Part shown: one piece after another, positions 44,000-55,109 of the stretch
Layout of the letters: each line of letters starts with the position of its first letter
Position numbering within the stretch: the first letter of the stretch is position 1
Source: Desmodus rotundus
Taxonomy: Eukaryota > Chordata > Mammalia > Chiroptera > Phyllostomidae
Assembly (NCBI RefSeq): GCF_022682495.2
Contig: NC_071392.1
Coordinates: 110,350,896 to 110,414,895, forward strand
DNA: 64,000 nucleotides
Direction: 5' to 3'
Notes under the pieces: generated by a model
Database searches by the model: none
Seen by the model: the letters and a program-made list of their open reading frames with translations, nothing else
Told to the model about the DNA's origin: nothing
Translations under genes and position numbers: made by a program

Positions 44000-45990
44000 T
44001 GACATTCTGATTATTGGCAGCTACTGTGACCTATTAATAAACTGGGCATTTGATTAATACCTGTTAGACTCCCTGAACAATTCCCAGCAGATATCAATGA
44101 AGACAGAGAATGGCCCTGTGCCCCAGATCAGCTGCAGGAGCAGCTGCTAAATTTATACCTTCTCACAGAGGGTCACAATGCACGTTAGCATATTAAAAGC
44201 TCTGAGCAGTCCTGTAGGGGGCAGCCTGTTTAACTTTGTTTGACCTGATATTTTCCAAGGCCATTTGACCACAGAAGCCATTGTTCATGGCTTCTGAACA
44301 CAGAAGCCTTAGTATCCCATGGAAGCAGTGTTTGAGAAACACACTCTAAGAAAGACTGATCTATGTCAACCTCTTTAGAATTTTCATAAAACTCTATTCC
44401 AAGTGAAATCTCAAGTTTTTGCCTAGAAAAAACTATACATGTCCATGTATACGAATATATTTAAAAGACCTAAATTTTCCCAAGCCTGACATCTTGAGCA
44501 TATAAATGATGTCACAGTAACATTAATTGACATTCTCTGGCTCAGATCTTCCACCAGCACCAGTGTAAGCCCCAGCACTCACAAACGACTGAGTTCTTTC
44601 TGGGTGTGTGTATGACCGTGTATACACCTGGCTGGTCCTCTCTAGGGATCCTGTGCTCTGGTCTCTTCATTGGCACTTCCTGCCCCCACCACTTAAAGGG
44701 GAGCCTTGCCCCCGCCACTGCTGCCCTGCCCAGGATATTGCAATCAGGCACTCCAGAAGCTGCACCTCCGGGCTCCAGACTGTGTCCTGCAGAGTTATGG
44801 GATACAGGCATCTCTCCTCAGTGCTGAGTGACACGTCATCTGGACCCCAAAGCAGTTCTGCTTGTACCCTGCATTCACCTTTATGTCCACTATGAGAGTC
44901 AGCCTTCATCCCTGAGTCAGACCAGGGATGATCAGACAGCCACTCTTCTGAGGGAGTTGAAGACTCTAAGACGGACCCAGTGAATCTTGTTTCTGGTATT
45001 CATGCTCAATGGAGATCCGACTATTCCCCATCTATCCTCAGGTGACCACAAACAAAGATTCTTTCCTCCCCTCCCCCAGCCCCAGAGTGTTCGCTTTCCC
45101 TCCTTCCCTCCTTCCTCCTCTTCTTTCCTCCTTCTCCTCCCCCGTCACCCCATCATCTGGTCCCTCAGACTCTAAGCTCCATTCGATCTGTTGGGCCCCC
45201 CTCTCTGAATCTTATGTGAAGAAGATGCAAAGTTCTGAGACTGCGTGTTAGTGATGATGGTCCCTGAGCGGTGGGCTTTGAGTGGCTTTAATTTTCTTCT
45301 TTTTGTTTATTTGTATTTTCTATATTTCTATCCTGAACAAACTGTATAAATATCAATAGAGGTAATAAAATAAAACTAATTCTTTTTATCTCCATGCTAT
45401 TTATTACCGTTATTTGTAATGCCACATCTTGGCTTTGTAAAATTACATCGCTCTGTCCCCTTGGATGCACACTGCCTCCCCTCCCCACACACCTCTAATC
45501 ATCCTATTTCTCTCCGTGATAAACAGCCACTGTTGGTATTTTAGGAATAGGTTTTACAGAGCTTGTTACAGTTTATATTTATATTTATGTTGTATGTTTT
45601 TATTTATACCACCACCTTATTCCAGAAAGGATTTAAGGTGGCTTACATCAGACCCATAAAACACAGCGAGGTAGCATAAATTAAAAGAAGGTATAAAAAA
45701 AAAGGGAAAACGTGGAGAAGAGCATAAAACAGAGATAGGAATGAAGCTGATACGAAAATGCCTACACGGAGTCCTGGTAGCTTGCTCTGAGGAGGCCACT
45801 AGTTGGTTTTAAGCCACTGACTAGCAAGTGTGAAGACAGACACTTGTCCATTAATTAATTGGCCTTTCCTACTCCAACTAGCTCAGACTGTGCTCCCGTG
45901 GAACACTTTCGTGAACTGGGCCCAGCTGTTCCAAAATCCAGCTGTGCAGGCTTGGTGGTTGCAGAGCAGTGCATGGAGGGAAGCGTTCAG
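44000..45990. other. Intergenic sequence, no element recognised
   Basis: Contains a short hairpin (AGAAGCCAT/ATGGCTTCT at about 44272-44294) and a pyrimidine-rich tract. Open frames around 44600-44900 overlap on both strands and look fortuitous. Confidence 0.45.
45095..45150. repeat. Polypyrimidine (CCTT)n-like tract
   Basis: About 55 bases almost wholly C and T. Confidence 0.85.
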
Positions 45991-45998
45991 CAGCTTTC

Positions 45999-46240
45999 AC
46001 TTTTTTTTTTGTATACTCACCTGATGACATGCTCACTGATTTTAAAAAGAGGGGGAGGGAGGGGGAGAGAGAGAGAGAAACATCAATGTGAGAGAGAAAC
46101 ATCAATTGGTTGCCTCTCATACATGCCCTAACCAGGGACCAAACCCACAACATAGGCATGTGTCCTGACCAGGAATCGAACCTGCAACCTTTAGGTTTAT
46201 GGGACAACACTCCAACCAACTGAGCCACACCAGCCAGGAT
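45999..46240 (-). mobile_element. Older VES-type SINE subfamily, antisense
   Basis: Read on the minus strand it has CTGGCTGGTGTGGCTCAGTT, box B GGTTCGATTCCTGG, a doubled GATGTTTCTCTCTCACATT motif and a tail with TCATCAGGTGAGTATAC. The doubled motif and the tail differ from the other six copies. Perfect 9-bp duplication GCAGCTTTC (45990-45998, 46241-46249). Confidence 0.88.
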
Positions 46241-46437
46241 GCAGCTTTCTGAGGCAGAGCGTAGTGCAAGATGGTACTTGTTTTCAGCACAAAAATTATA
46301 TATTTACTCATATGAAATTTAATTTGTTACTCTTTCATGGTATTCTGCAAGAAAGACAATGATTTCAAAATATTTCCCCACCATCTGAAAAAGTTGGGAG
46401 ACACACAGTCTGTGCTGTACGAAGGGTCCAGTTGCGC

Positions 46438-46715
46438 CGCCATGCCTGAGCACCTATAATGTGCCAAGCACTGCGCCAGAGGCTGTAAACGCTTTAGGCG
46501 TGAGGACGGGAAAGCAAATGCCTTCCAGAAACGTGCAACCTGGGGGAGGGGACCCATGCATTTTGATTTTTATTTTTGCTCATTCTGTGATTTCTTTGTG
46601 AACTACTTTTTCCCTAGGTTCTTAACATAAAGGCTAGGGAACCAAAAGTCTTTACTGCACTCATTCAACAAATATTTTTTAAAAACCTACTGAACATAAA
46701 GCAACATCAATTGTA
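46438..46715 (-). repeat. L2 LINE 3' fragments, antisense
   Basis: GAGCACCTATAATGTGCCAA at 46449 and TCATTCAACAAATATTTTTT at 46661 are two reverse L2 end pieces. Confidence 0.7.
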
Positions 46716-46729
46716 TTTTGTATATGTTC

Positions 46730-46850
46730 TGAAGGCAGAATCTGGCTCTGCTACATCTGGCTGAGCAACTCTGAGCAAGTCACTTTGCCTCTCTGCGCCT
46801 CTTTTCCATCATCTGTAAAATGTGGGTAAAAAGGGTATTCATCAAAATAA
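46730..46850 (+). repeat. MIR SINE
   Basis: CAAGTCACTTTGCCTCTCTG then CCATCATCTGTAAAATGTGG. Confidence 0.78.
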
Positions 46851-47029
46851 TCTAACTGCTGTAATAAACAACAAAATGGATGGGTATTTCTTGCTTATAA
46901 AAGAGTTGAATGTGGATGGTTGGCACATGGCCTTCACTCCACACAGACTCAGGGACCTAGGTGCCTTTCTCTTTGTGGCTTCACCATCCCCTAGGGCCCT
47001 GGGAAGACCCAGCCTGGGAGGTGGTATGG

Positions 47030-47335
47030 GGCTGCCTGGAGATCTGAAGGATGTATAGGAATTATGTAGGTGATGTGGAAGGATCAGGCATCAGGATCAG
47101 CATGTACAAAGGTCCTGTGGTGAGAGAAAGCACATCTGAGGAACAGAGAGAAGGCCAGGATGGCTGGGGCCTCGGAATCGAGGGGGAGAATGGAGCAAGG
47201 TGAGGCAGCGGAAGTGGGCCGGGGCCAGCCCACTGAGGCCTTGTAGAATGGAGAAGACGATTTGGGTCTTTACCCCACAGAGCAAAGGGAAGCTACTGGG
47301 GGGCTTTAAGTCAAAACATGTGTCTGTATAGAAGA
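47030..47335 (-). repeat. L2 LINE, antisense
   Basis: CATGTACAAAGGTCCTGTGG, GAGGCCTTGTAGAATGGAGA and AAGCTACTGGGGGGCTTTAA in reverse L2 order. Confidence 0.8.
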
Positions 47336-49760
47336 TGTGCTGTCAGCGCCTCTCACCCATATGCCCAGCCCTTACATTTTAGTGTACAGTGGGCAGTTCC
47401 AACTGCCAGCACCTGGATTTCTTTCCCTGAGCACTCTCTCTGACCTCGGGGACAGGCTTTGCCTGCCTGTGGAGCCAGTCAGAGGTGCCAGAGAATTAAC
47501 AACCCTCCCCACCCCCCACTTGGGAACAGCCCTCAGCCTGGTGGGACTTGGCAGATAAACACCCAGCTGCCTTCACTCCTCAGGTGAGATAACTCTGACC
47601 CTTGTGTTGTTCGTTGGCTCCCCAAGCTCCCCAGTGGGATCAAGCCCCAGATGCCCACGATGCAACCTGCTTGATAACCCCTTGACTGGCTTCCTTCCCT
47701 CCCCTGACTTACTTCCCCACTCCCCTGCCAGTGTTTCCTGGGAACACTCCCCAACCAAACTCTGTGCATTTGTGTCCTTCTCTCAGGCTTTTAGTAGAGA
47801 AAAGTCTATCACAAGGATAATGGATTTCTGGACAGCAGGGGAGGATGGGGTAAGACCAGTTGTTGAGACAGGAGATGCTGGGACTTGAACTGAGTGACTT
47901 TGGTTTCGGAGGAAGTGGGGGTAAAAGCGGAGAGACCAAGCCGTACAGAGGACGTGCAGGAAAAGGAGGAGGATGATGTGAAGGCTGCCTCCTGGGCTTT
48001 GTCCTGCCTAGAAGGGAGGGCAAGGGCAAAGGTCAAGAATACATATGTTAATATTTTTGTGCGTGTCACAGAACAGCTTGTAACCACCAGATTTTCGAAA
48101 ACTCCCTGCTGTCTTTTCGCCCCGCCCTGACTCTAGAGCAACCTGGCTGCCTCCATCCAGGGAAGCCTGCCATTTTCTCCTGCAGGGCAGGATCCAATAA
48201 CAGTGTTCTCAGCCAATAAAGGAAGCTGGTGCGCAGGATCAAAATATTGAATTAAAAACAATACCAGAACCGCTGAACTCACGCCACCCCTGAACTGCCT
48301 GTGCATGCCTTTGCTCTGCGAACTGGTAACAGGAGCCCCAGGGAGATACTGTCCAGGAGAGCAGAGAGGTGGGAGGTGGGAAGGAGGGAAGCAAAGTCTT
48401 TGCCACAGTTGGCTGAGCCAGCACCGGAGAGCAAGGATTCAGCCACCAGAAACCCAGTCTTGAGCTGCCGGCCCTGGCCTCAGTCCCGTCTCTGTGAAGT
48501 TACCTTGGGGGCTGGGGTGGGGGAAAAACTCTGAGATCTCTTAATGAGATCAGGCATTCTTGGGTGGCAGCCTGCCTCGGTCACGTTGGTTGACTCTGTC
48601 ACCTCGAGTAAGTGCTTAGATACTTGGAACTTCAGTTTTTTGTTCACTGGCCCCCAGCAGTCCCCAGTGGGACAAGCCTCAGGTGTCCACAGTGCAGCCT
48701 GCTTGGTAAGCCCTTGGCTGGCTGTCCTCCTTTCCCATCTCGCCACCATTTGCTTCTGCTTTCCTCATTCCCCCACGTGACTCCCTGACTCCATCCACGT
48801 GGTGGGAAGCATGACTACCTGCAGCCTCCAGATTTAAATCCCACAACTTGTACCTTGGAAAGAGATGGGTTCTGCCCCTAGGTTTAAAAATCTAATAAAA
48901 GGTTTCTGATTGGTTTAGCTTTGGTTGGGTGTCCACCTTTGGCCCAATTAACTATGGCCAGAGGGGTGGAGCCAAGTAAAAACATACCACCCCTTTGGGA
49001 CCATAAGGATAGAGGAAGGAGGCATGGTTCCCAGAAGGTGGGCTCAGAGGAAGGCAGGCAGACAGGGGTCAAGTTTGGCAGGATGAAAGTAGGCCCTCCA
49101 CAAAAATGGACATCCTTGACACTATGAAATACTGACTTCAGCATTAAGTCCAAGGGATGCCTCTCAGAAATGAAAACCACAGGGGTAGAGGGACAGAGAG
49201 TCAGAGCAAGAAGGGAGAGCAAAGCCTCAAGCCAAGCCAAAGAGCCCCAAACAGTGCGGGGCAGCCCAGGGCTTAGTCCACTGCCTGCTGGCTACAAGGT
49301 GCGTGAGGTCCAGGTTGGGGTGGACGTGCTGCTCCTTCTTCCTGGTTTGTCCTTTAGTGTTATCTGCTTTTCTCAACTATCAAGGATCTTCAGATGCAGA
49401 ATAACATAGTTGTTATAACTGGAGACATGAAAGGTCCAAGCAGCCTTGGCCAAGGTGAAAGTCCCCTAAGTGGCCCCCTCTGTGGCTGAGCTGTGGCTGC
49501 AGAACCCCAACGCAATCCATGAAAACTCCTGCCAGAGCATGTCACAATGTGGCGAGAGCCATGGCCTGCTCCAGCACTTCCCTCCTCCGCCTTGGGAACC
49601 AGGAATGCAATTCCAAGACCCGGAAGCTTACATAACCACCAGTGCTGTGGGAACTGGATTCGCATAAGTGGGGGTCAAATGGGTCTAGTCTTAGGGTGAG
49701 AGCGGAGTGAGTGTCGAGGCTTCCACAGAGGCCAGAAGTGCAACAATGACAAGGGCCACC
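47336..49760. other. Intergenic block with related unassigned repeat pieces
   Basis: Segments at about 47600-47770 and 48640-48780 resemble each other (CCCAGTGGGA, CAACCTGCTTG/CAGCCTGCTTG) and are probably copies of one old repeat. 48890-49020 is another unassigned ancient element. Confidence 0.45.
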
Positions 49761-49764
49761 ACCA

Positions 49765-49985
49765 ATATGACGTAGTGAGCACTTACTCTGCACCCTGCAC
49801 TGTGCCAAGCAATACTTTTTGTCCATTTTCTTTTAATCACCAAAGCCCTATGATGTATTATTCTCATCCCCAGGCACTGAATCTCACAGACATCAAACGA
49901 CTTGCCCAAGGTTACACAGCTAGGAAGCGGCCAAGCTGGGACTTGAACCTGGCTCTGTCCCTCAGCTTTATCTCTTCCCCAAGCC
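49765..49985 (-). repeat. MIR SINE
   Basis: GAGCACTTACTCTGCACCCT, CTTGCCCAAGGTTACACAGC and GGGACTTGAACCTGGCTCTG; near full-length. Confidence 0.87.
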
Positions 49986-50595
49986 TGAGCTGTGAAAACA
50001 ACCACCTGCCTTAGTATCCTTTTTACCTCTTGGATCAGTCAGAATGCTTCAGGCTGCAAAAAAAGAGATTATTGACTTTAGCTGCTTAACAATGAGACAA
50101 ATATATCCACTCAAAGATTAAGTTCCAAGGTACGATGGCTGCAGGGTCATTAGTTCAGCAGCTCAGTGATGTCGCTTCCATCTTCTCACTGTGTCATCAC
50201 TAGTGTGTCACTTCATCCACCTGGTCACAAGATAACTGCCACACCTCTAGGCATCAGGTACAGACGTGACCACATCCTGCAAAAAAAGAGGGACTTACTC
50301 CATCTCAGGACAAGAAAATCTTTCCCAGAAGCCCTTGGGTAAACCCTCCTTGCATCTCTCCTTGGTGAGAATATTTCCCACTCCTGTTTTCAAACCAGTC
50401 ACTCACAAGAAAAGTGGAAACTTCAAAAATGGCTTGATAAAGCCCATGACTATTTGTAGAAGGACGGATTACCTCCCCCCAACCCCGACAATCGGGGTCC
50501 TGTTAGAGAGGAGAAAGAGGGCAGTGAGTGGCTTGGGGTAAGCAAACAAAAATGTATGCTACTCCCCTCTTTTCTCTTTCCAATCCCTACTATCA
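49986..50595. other. Unassigned ancient repeat, probable
   Basis: CAGAATGCTTCAGGCTGCAA followed by a gene-free block ending near GACAATCGGGGTCCTGTTAG looks like a decayed interspersed repeat. A related start is at about 52605. Family not assigned. Confidence 0.4.
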
Positions 50596-50599
50596 CTTT

Positions 50600-50765
50600 T
50601 CTCTACCATTTAACACTTTATTCACCCTTCAAGAATCAACCAAAATACCATTTCTTCCGGGCAGTCTTCCCTGATATTTTCCCCATCAGATTCATTGCTC
50701 TCTTCACTGTGCTTCCTCAGAACTTGGTACAATGCTACTTATGCGGTCTTTGTTACATTATTCTG
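50600..50765 (+). repeat. L2 LINE 3' end
   Basis: AAATACCATTTCTTCCGGGC, AGTCTTCCCTGATATTTTCC and CAGAACTTGGTACAATGCTA. Confidence 0.7.
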
Positions 50766-50769
50766 GAGA

Positions 50770-50900
50770 GGGGTCAGGCTTTAAAGTAATTGAATCCAGG
50801 TTCAAATCCCTGGTCTGCTACTTCCTCTCCCCAAGCCTCAGCTTCCTCATCTGTAAAAGTATACATTTCTTTTCAGGCAGTTTTGAGGATTAAGGCAGAA
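50770..50900 (+). repeat. MIR SINE
   Basis: CAGGTTCAAATCCCTGGTCT, AGCTTCCTCATCTGTAAAAG and TTTGAGGATTAAGGCAGAAA. Confidence 0.8.
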
Positions 50901-51470
50901 AATGTGTCTTCAAAGGAAGGGAGGGGTGAAGAAAAGAAACTATCAGGCTGGACTAGGCAAAACTCAACTCTCAGCAAGAAAAGCAAAAGTCATTCCAAGG
51001 TGCCAACCACACACGGCCCCCTTCCCCTGAAGCTCCCCTCTCCCTGGTTCCCCCAAGAAAGTCATTTTTCATCCCCAAAGTCATTTGGCTTAGAGAGAAG
51101 GGGGAGATGCAGTGGCAGGGTCTGTACCGTGCTTGCCCCGCTGCCATCCATCACCCAGCTGACAGGAACTCACCTCCCACAAATAAAGTTATGACAAGCA
51201 TCCCCAACCCATTCTTTCAGCCATCGCCTCCCTGTTTCCATCATCTCTGACATTATAAGCCATCAGCCAAGCTGTTTGTCATGCCTCTGACAGGGTCTTC
51301 GCATCTCGGGCAGCAGGGCTGTGTGAGGTATGGCCGGACTCGAGGGTGCGTGTCCCACCCTCACCTGTCATTAGTGACCTCGAGCTATTTCACATGTGCT
51401 TTCAGAAAGGGTTTTTCCCGTAAGGGGTGGGGGTCCAGAGGTGGAACAGAACTGGAGGGGACCAAACACC
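50901..51470. other. Intergenic sequence, no element recognised
   Basis: No repeat family or exon recognised. Confidence 0.45.
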
Positions 51471-51474
51471 CATT

Positions 51475-52420
51475 CGTTTACCCATTCAGCAAACATGAGT
51501 GAAAAGCCCTACTGTGCCTGAACCCGCTTTAGGCACAGCTGCAGCCACAAACAGCAACTGTGCACAGCCCTTGCCCTTGAGAAGTGCCCAGTAGAGAGAG
51601 GAGTAAGAAACAGGCTATGTGAACAGACAGTGCCAGCACAACTGTGGGAGCACAGAGAGCAGTAGGAACAGAGGGAAGGCTTCCTGGAGGAGGTGTCCTT
51701 TGAACTGAGACCTACAGGACAAGGAGGAATGACATGAGAGGGGGCAGAGTGAATGATTCCTTGAAGGTCCCCTTTCTTCTCTGCAGCTTTGTGTACTGAT
51801 AAGTCTGCAAAGGCAGAGTGGAGTGGAGGTTTGGGGAAGGGAGGAGAATCATAGGCCAGGCAACTGGAATGGCATGTGCAAAGGTCGCGTTTCCCAGGGC
51901 TGTCATAACTGAGCTGGTAACTCAGAACAACAGAAATGTATTCTCTCACAGTTCTGGAGGCTAGAACTCTAAAATCAGGGGATCCGCAGAGCTGGTGCTT
52001 TCAGGAGGCTTGGAGAGAGAACCTCTTTCACGCCCCTTTCCTGGCTTGCGTTGGTTGTGGGCAAGCCTTGGTGCTCCTTGGCTTATAGATGCATCGCTCC
52101 AAGCGTTGCTGCTGCTCTCTGATTTTACCTGGCCTTCCCCTCTGAGTCTGTGTCTCAAATCTCTCTTTTCTCTTAGAAGGGCAGCTGTCATTGCATTTAT
52201 ATACACACTAAATCCAGGGCAATCTCATCTCAAGATCTTTAACTACATTTACAAAGACCCAATTTTTAAACAAGTCACATTTGCAGGTACCTGGGGTTAG
52301 GACTTGGATATATATGTATTTTAGAGGGGACACCATTCAACTCACTGCAGACGCAAAGGCCAGAGAGTATGGCATACTTGGGGGACTAAGAATGGCTAAA
52401 TGTGGCTAGAACACTTGAGA
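51475..52420 (-). repeat. L2 LINE, antisense, split by an LTR
   Basis: GAGAAGTGCCCAGTAGAGAG, AGGCTTCCTGGAGGAGGTGT and ATGGCATGTGCAAAGGTC, then after the LTR GCAAAGGCCAGAGAGTATGG. The two sides are contiguous in reverse L2. Confidence 0.8.
51893..52352 (-). mobile_element. Solitary ancient LTR, antisense, nested in L2
   Basis: GGCTGTCATAACTGAGCTGG, TTCTCTCACAGTTCTGGAGG, TTGGCTTATAGATGCATCGC and GGGGACACCATTCAACTCAC are the reverse of an ERVL/MaLR-class LTR. Confidence 0.72.
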
Positions 52421-52434
52421 CGGGGCCAAGATCA

Positions 52435-52545
52435 GATCTCATCCCTGCCACTAATGAGCCACCTAGACCAAGTCCCTTAACCTTTCTGAGCCTCGGTCTG
52501 CTCACCTGCAGTGTGACTTGCTCGCTGGACCTCTGAGGACTCTGA
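52435..52545 (+). repeat. MIR SINE fragment
   Basis: AAGTCCCTTAACCTTTCTGA then GCCTCGGTCTGCTCACCTGC. Confidence 0.75.
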
Positions 52546-52599
52546 TGAAGGTGAATGTAGTCATTCCACTGAAGGGCCTGCTCCTCAATGGGAGTATGT

Positions 52600-53370
52600 C
52601 TATCAGAAATCTTTGGTTACAAGAGACAGAAACCAGTCCACACCGGCCTAAGCAAGAAGAGGATTTATTAACTTATGCTGTTAAAGAGCCCAGGAATAGA
52701 ACTGCTTCAGGCTCTGCTGGATTCAGGGCCCAGGTGATATATTCAGGATCCGGTTTCTTCCACCTAGCCTCTCTGTCTTGTACTGTGTTCTTTCATTTTC
52801 AGGTTTCCCTCGGATGGCCCTTTGTGCTGGGCATCTTCCGTGGGCCCTCCAGATCTGCTCTCTACCCTGTCCACTCTGCTTTGTGGCGTGGATGCTCCCC
52901 TGCGTGAGCTTCATCAGCAAGTTCCCCTTGCCCTCTGGCTCCCAGCGGGGTCCGACCAGCTAGGACAGGCGGTCAAGGGAGGGAGAAGGTGAAGGTAGAC
53001 AGACTATTTCTCCCTCCCGGTTCCTCCCGGTCAGATCTCTCTACCAAAGGCCCCAGCCCCTATTAGGCAGCTTCCTCTTAAAGCCACAGCTACCCTTCTT
53101 GGATTCTAGCAACCACATCCTGCTTTGCCTTTCAGCCCTAGGGGCGCTAAAGTCCCTACTATTACTAGGCCAGAGGAACTACACCATCCTTTGTTGGATT
53201 CCTTAAACAATACTGACACCTTTGTAAATAGTCCCTTTATTATACTCTCCTGAAATTACAATTAGGGTATGTCTGTTTCTTTTAAGAATCCTGCCTGATA
53301 TACCCCCGGCAGCTCATGGCTCCACCTGACCCTGTTCTCCAGGGGGTAAGTAGGCCGCATAGTGGTAGAC
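52600..53370. other. Unassigned ancient repeat block
   Basis: ACAAGAGACAGAAACCAGTC with AGCAAGAAGAGGATTTATTA resembles the start of the element at about 50040. Decayed beyond confident naming. Confidence 0.4.
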
Positions 53371-53374
53371 TGTT

Positions 53375-54112
53375 GTTACCTTAATGGCCCCAGTAAACCA
53401 CGCCTCCCATGATCCATGACCTTGTGAGTTCCCTCCTATGTTGGATGCTGGACTTGACCATGTGACTGGCTTTGCACCTTGGAATATTAACATCTGTGTG
53501 CTTTATAAGCACTTGTCCATTATTTGTGCCTGACGTCTTAAAATGCTCCCTCTTGGGATCCTGCTCCCATACTGTAAAAAAGTACACGGAATCGTGCTGA
53601 AGAGAAAGACTGGGTGGAGGGCTCTGGGAAAATGAGATGGCTCATGGGAAAGCAGGCTACACATAGGAGAAACTGAGGTGCCCCGGCTAACAGTCACCAC
53701 CAAGGTTCCAGAACCTGAGAAAAGCCTTTGTAACAAGGTGGGGGGTCTCCCCCAGTAGAGTGGGATTTTAACACTAACATTGTTTAGAATTCCTAGCATC
53801 CAGCAAAAAAGCAGATTGACCTTGAGTCAGTGTTATTATCATCTTTCAGCTTTCTGAAGAAGAAAAAAATACCCTTTTCCTTACTGCTTGCACCTGGGGT
53901 GGACCAACCCTCTCCACCCCTCCCTGCACTATTGCTTCTTGGCCCTTCTGGTACAGCCACAACTGAATGCAGCTGCACAAGTGACCCCAGCTAACACCAC
54001 ATGGGACGGAAGCACCACTGTCAACTTACAGAAACCTGAGAGCTAGTAAATCATTGTTGCTTTAAGCTACTAAGTTTTGGGGTCATTTGTTACACAGCAA
54101 TGGATAACTGAA
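53375..54112 (+). mobile_element. MLT1-type LTR
   Basis: GACCATGTGACTGGCTTTGC, AAACTGAGGTGCCCCGGCTA and TAAGTTTTGGGGTCATTTGT then ACACAGCAATGGATAACTGA are MLT1 landmarks in order. Confidence 0.75.
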
Positions 54113-54519
54113 ACATACCAGCAGCTCCAGTTCTATCTTGTTACAGGTTTGAGTGCATCTAGAAAGAGCCAGACTTTCCCCCCAGCTCCTGCAAAAGTCC
54201 TTGAATTCACTCTGATTCTTTCCCCTCCAGTCATGTGCCAGCTTTAAACTAATTGCCAGACGAAGGGAATGTGATGCACTGATTGGATTAGGCTGGGTCA
54301 CATGGTTTGTCCTGGAGCAGGAAGTGAAGCTCCCTTGAACCAAACAGACTGAGGGTAGGGGAGCAGAGGGTCCTAAAGGAAAAACGAGGGAAAGGGGGGC
54401 TGGATGCTGGTGGAGGTGAAGCTCAGGGAAAATCAGTGCTCCCCACCCAGCCACCATTTGAAAGTGGGTGAAGTGGATCCCCATTGCAGAGGACCCCTAT
54501 GGTATGGGGAGAGGACCAT

Positions 54520-54630
54520 AAAACTTTGGCCGTGGACAGACCTGGCTTCTTACTCTAACTTTCTTTTTTGGAAGCTACTTTGGGCTCTGCTCAACCTCTA
54601 CGGACTCATCTGTAAAATAGGTTAACTAAT
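54520..54630 (+). repeat. MIR SINE fragment
   Basis: GTGGACAGACCTGGCTTCTT then GGACTCATCTGTAAAATAGG. Confidence 0.65.
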
Positions 54631-55109
54631 GCCTGCACAGATGGGGAGGGGGGTTCCCAGATCGTGGCTACTGCGGAAGACAGACAAGGGCTGCCAGACT
54701 TCCCTTCAGGGAAGGGCTTGCTGCCCAGTATGCGGAGTGCCCTCAGCAGTCTCCAGCTGTCAACCCTCTCAGGTCTGCCTCAGCGGCAGGGAGTCGCCTG
54801 CCTAGCCTGAGGTCCCACCCTTCCCAGGACAGCCCACATCCAGTGACTGAGCGAGGGGTTTAAAGGCTGGTCCAGGCAATCCTTATCCCAGAGCTCCCCG
54901 CGGGGTTGGCTGAGGCTTTGCAGAGCCAGCATTTGTTGGCTTCTCCACCTGTCCAAGTCTGCTTCCTCCCTTTCCTTTTGCTGGTGTTGATCCCTAATCA
55001 ATATCTTGTACCCCAAACACTACTTATGGAGATCCCAACCTGTGATGGGTGTCAAATGCTTAACCCAGTCTGTGGCATTTAGTGGACAGTTGGTAAATGC
55101 TTGCTGAGG

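Noticed and set aside
44272..44294. 9-bp hairpin AGAAGCCAT/ATGGCTTCT
   Set aside because: Short inverted repeats of this size are expected by chance in 64 kb.
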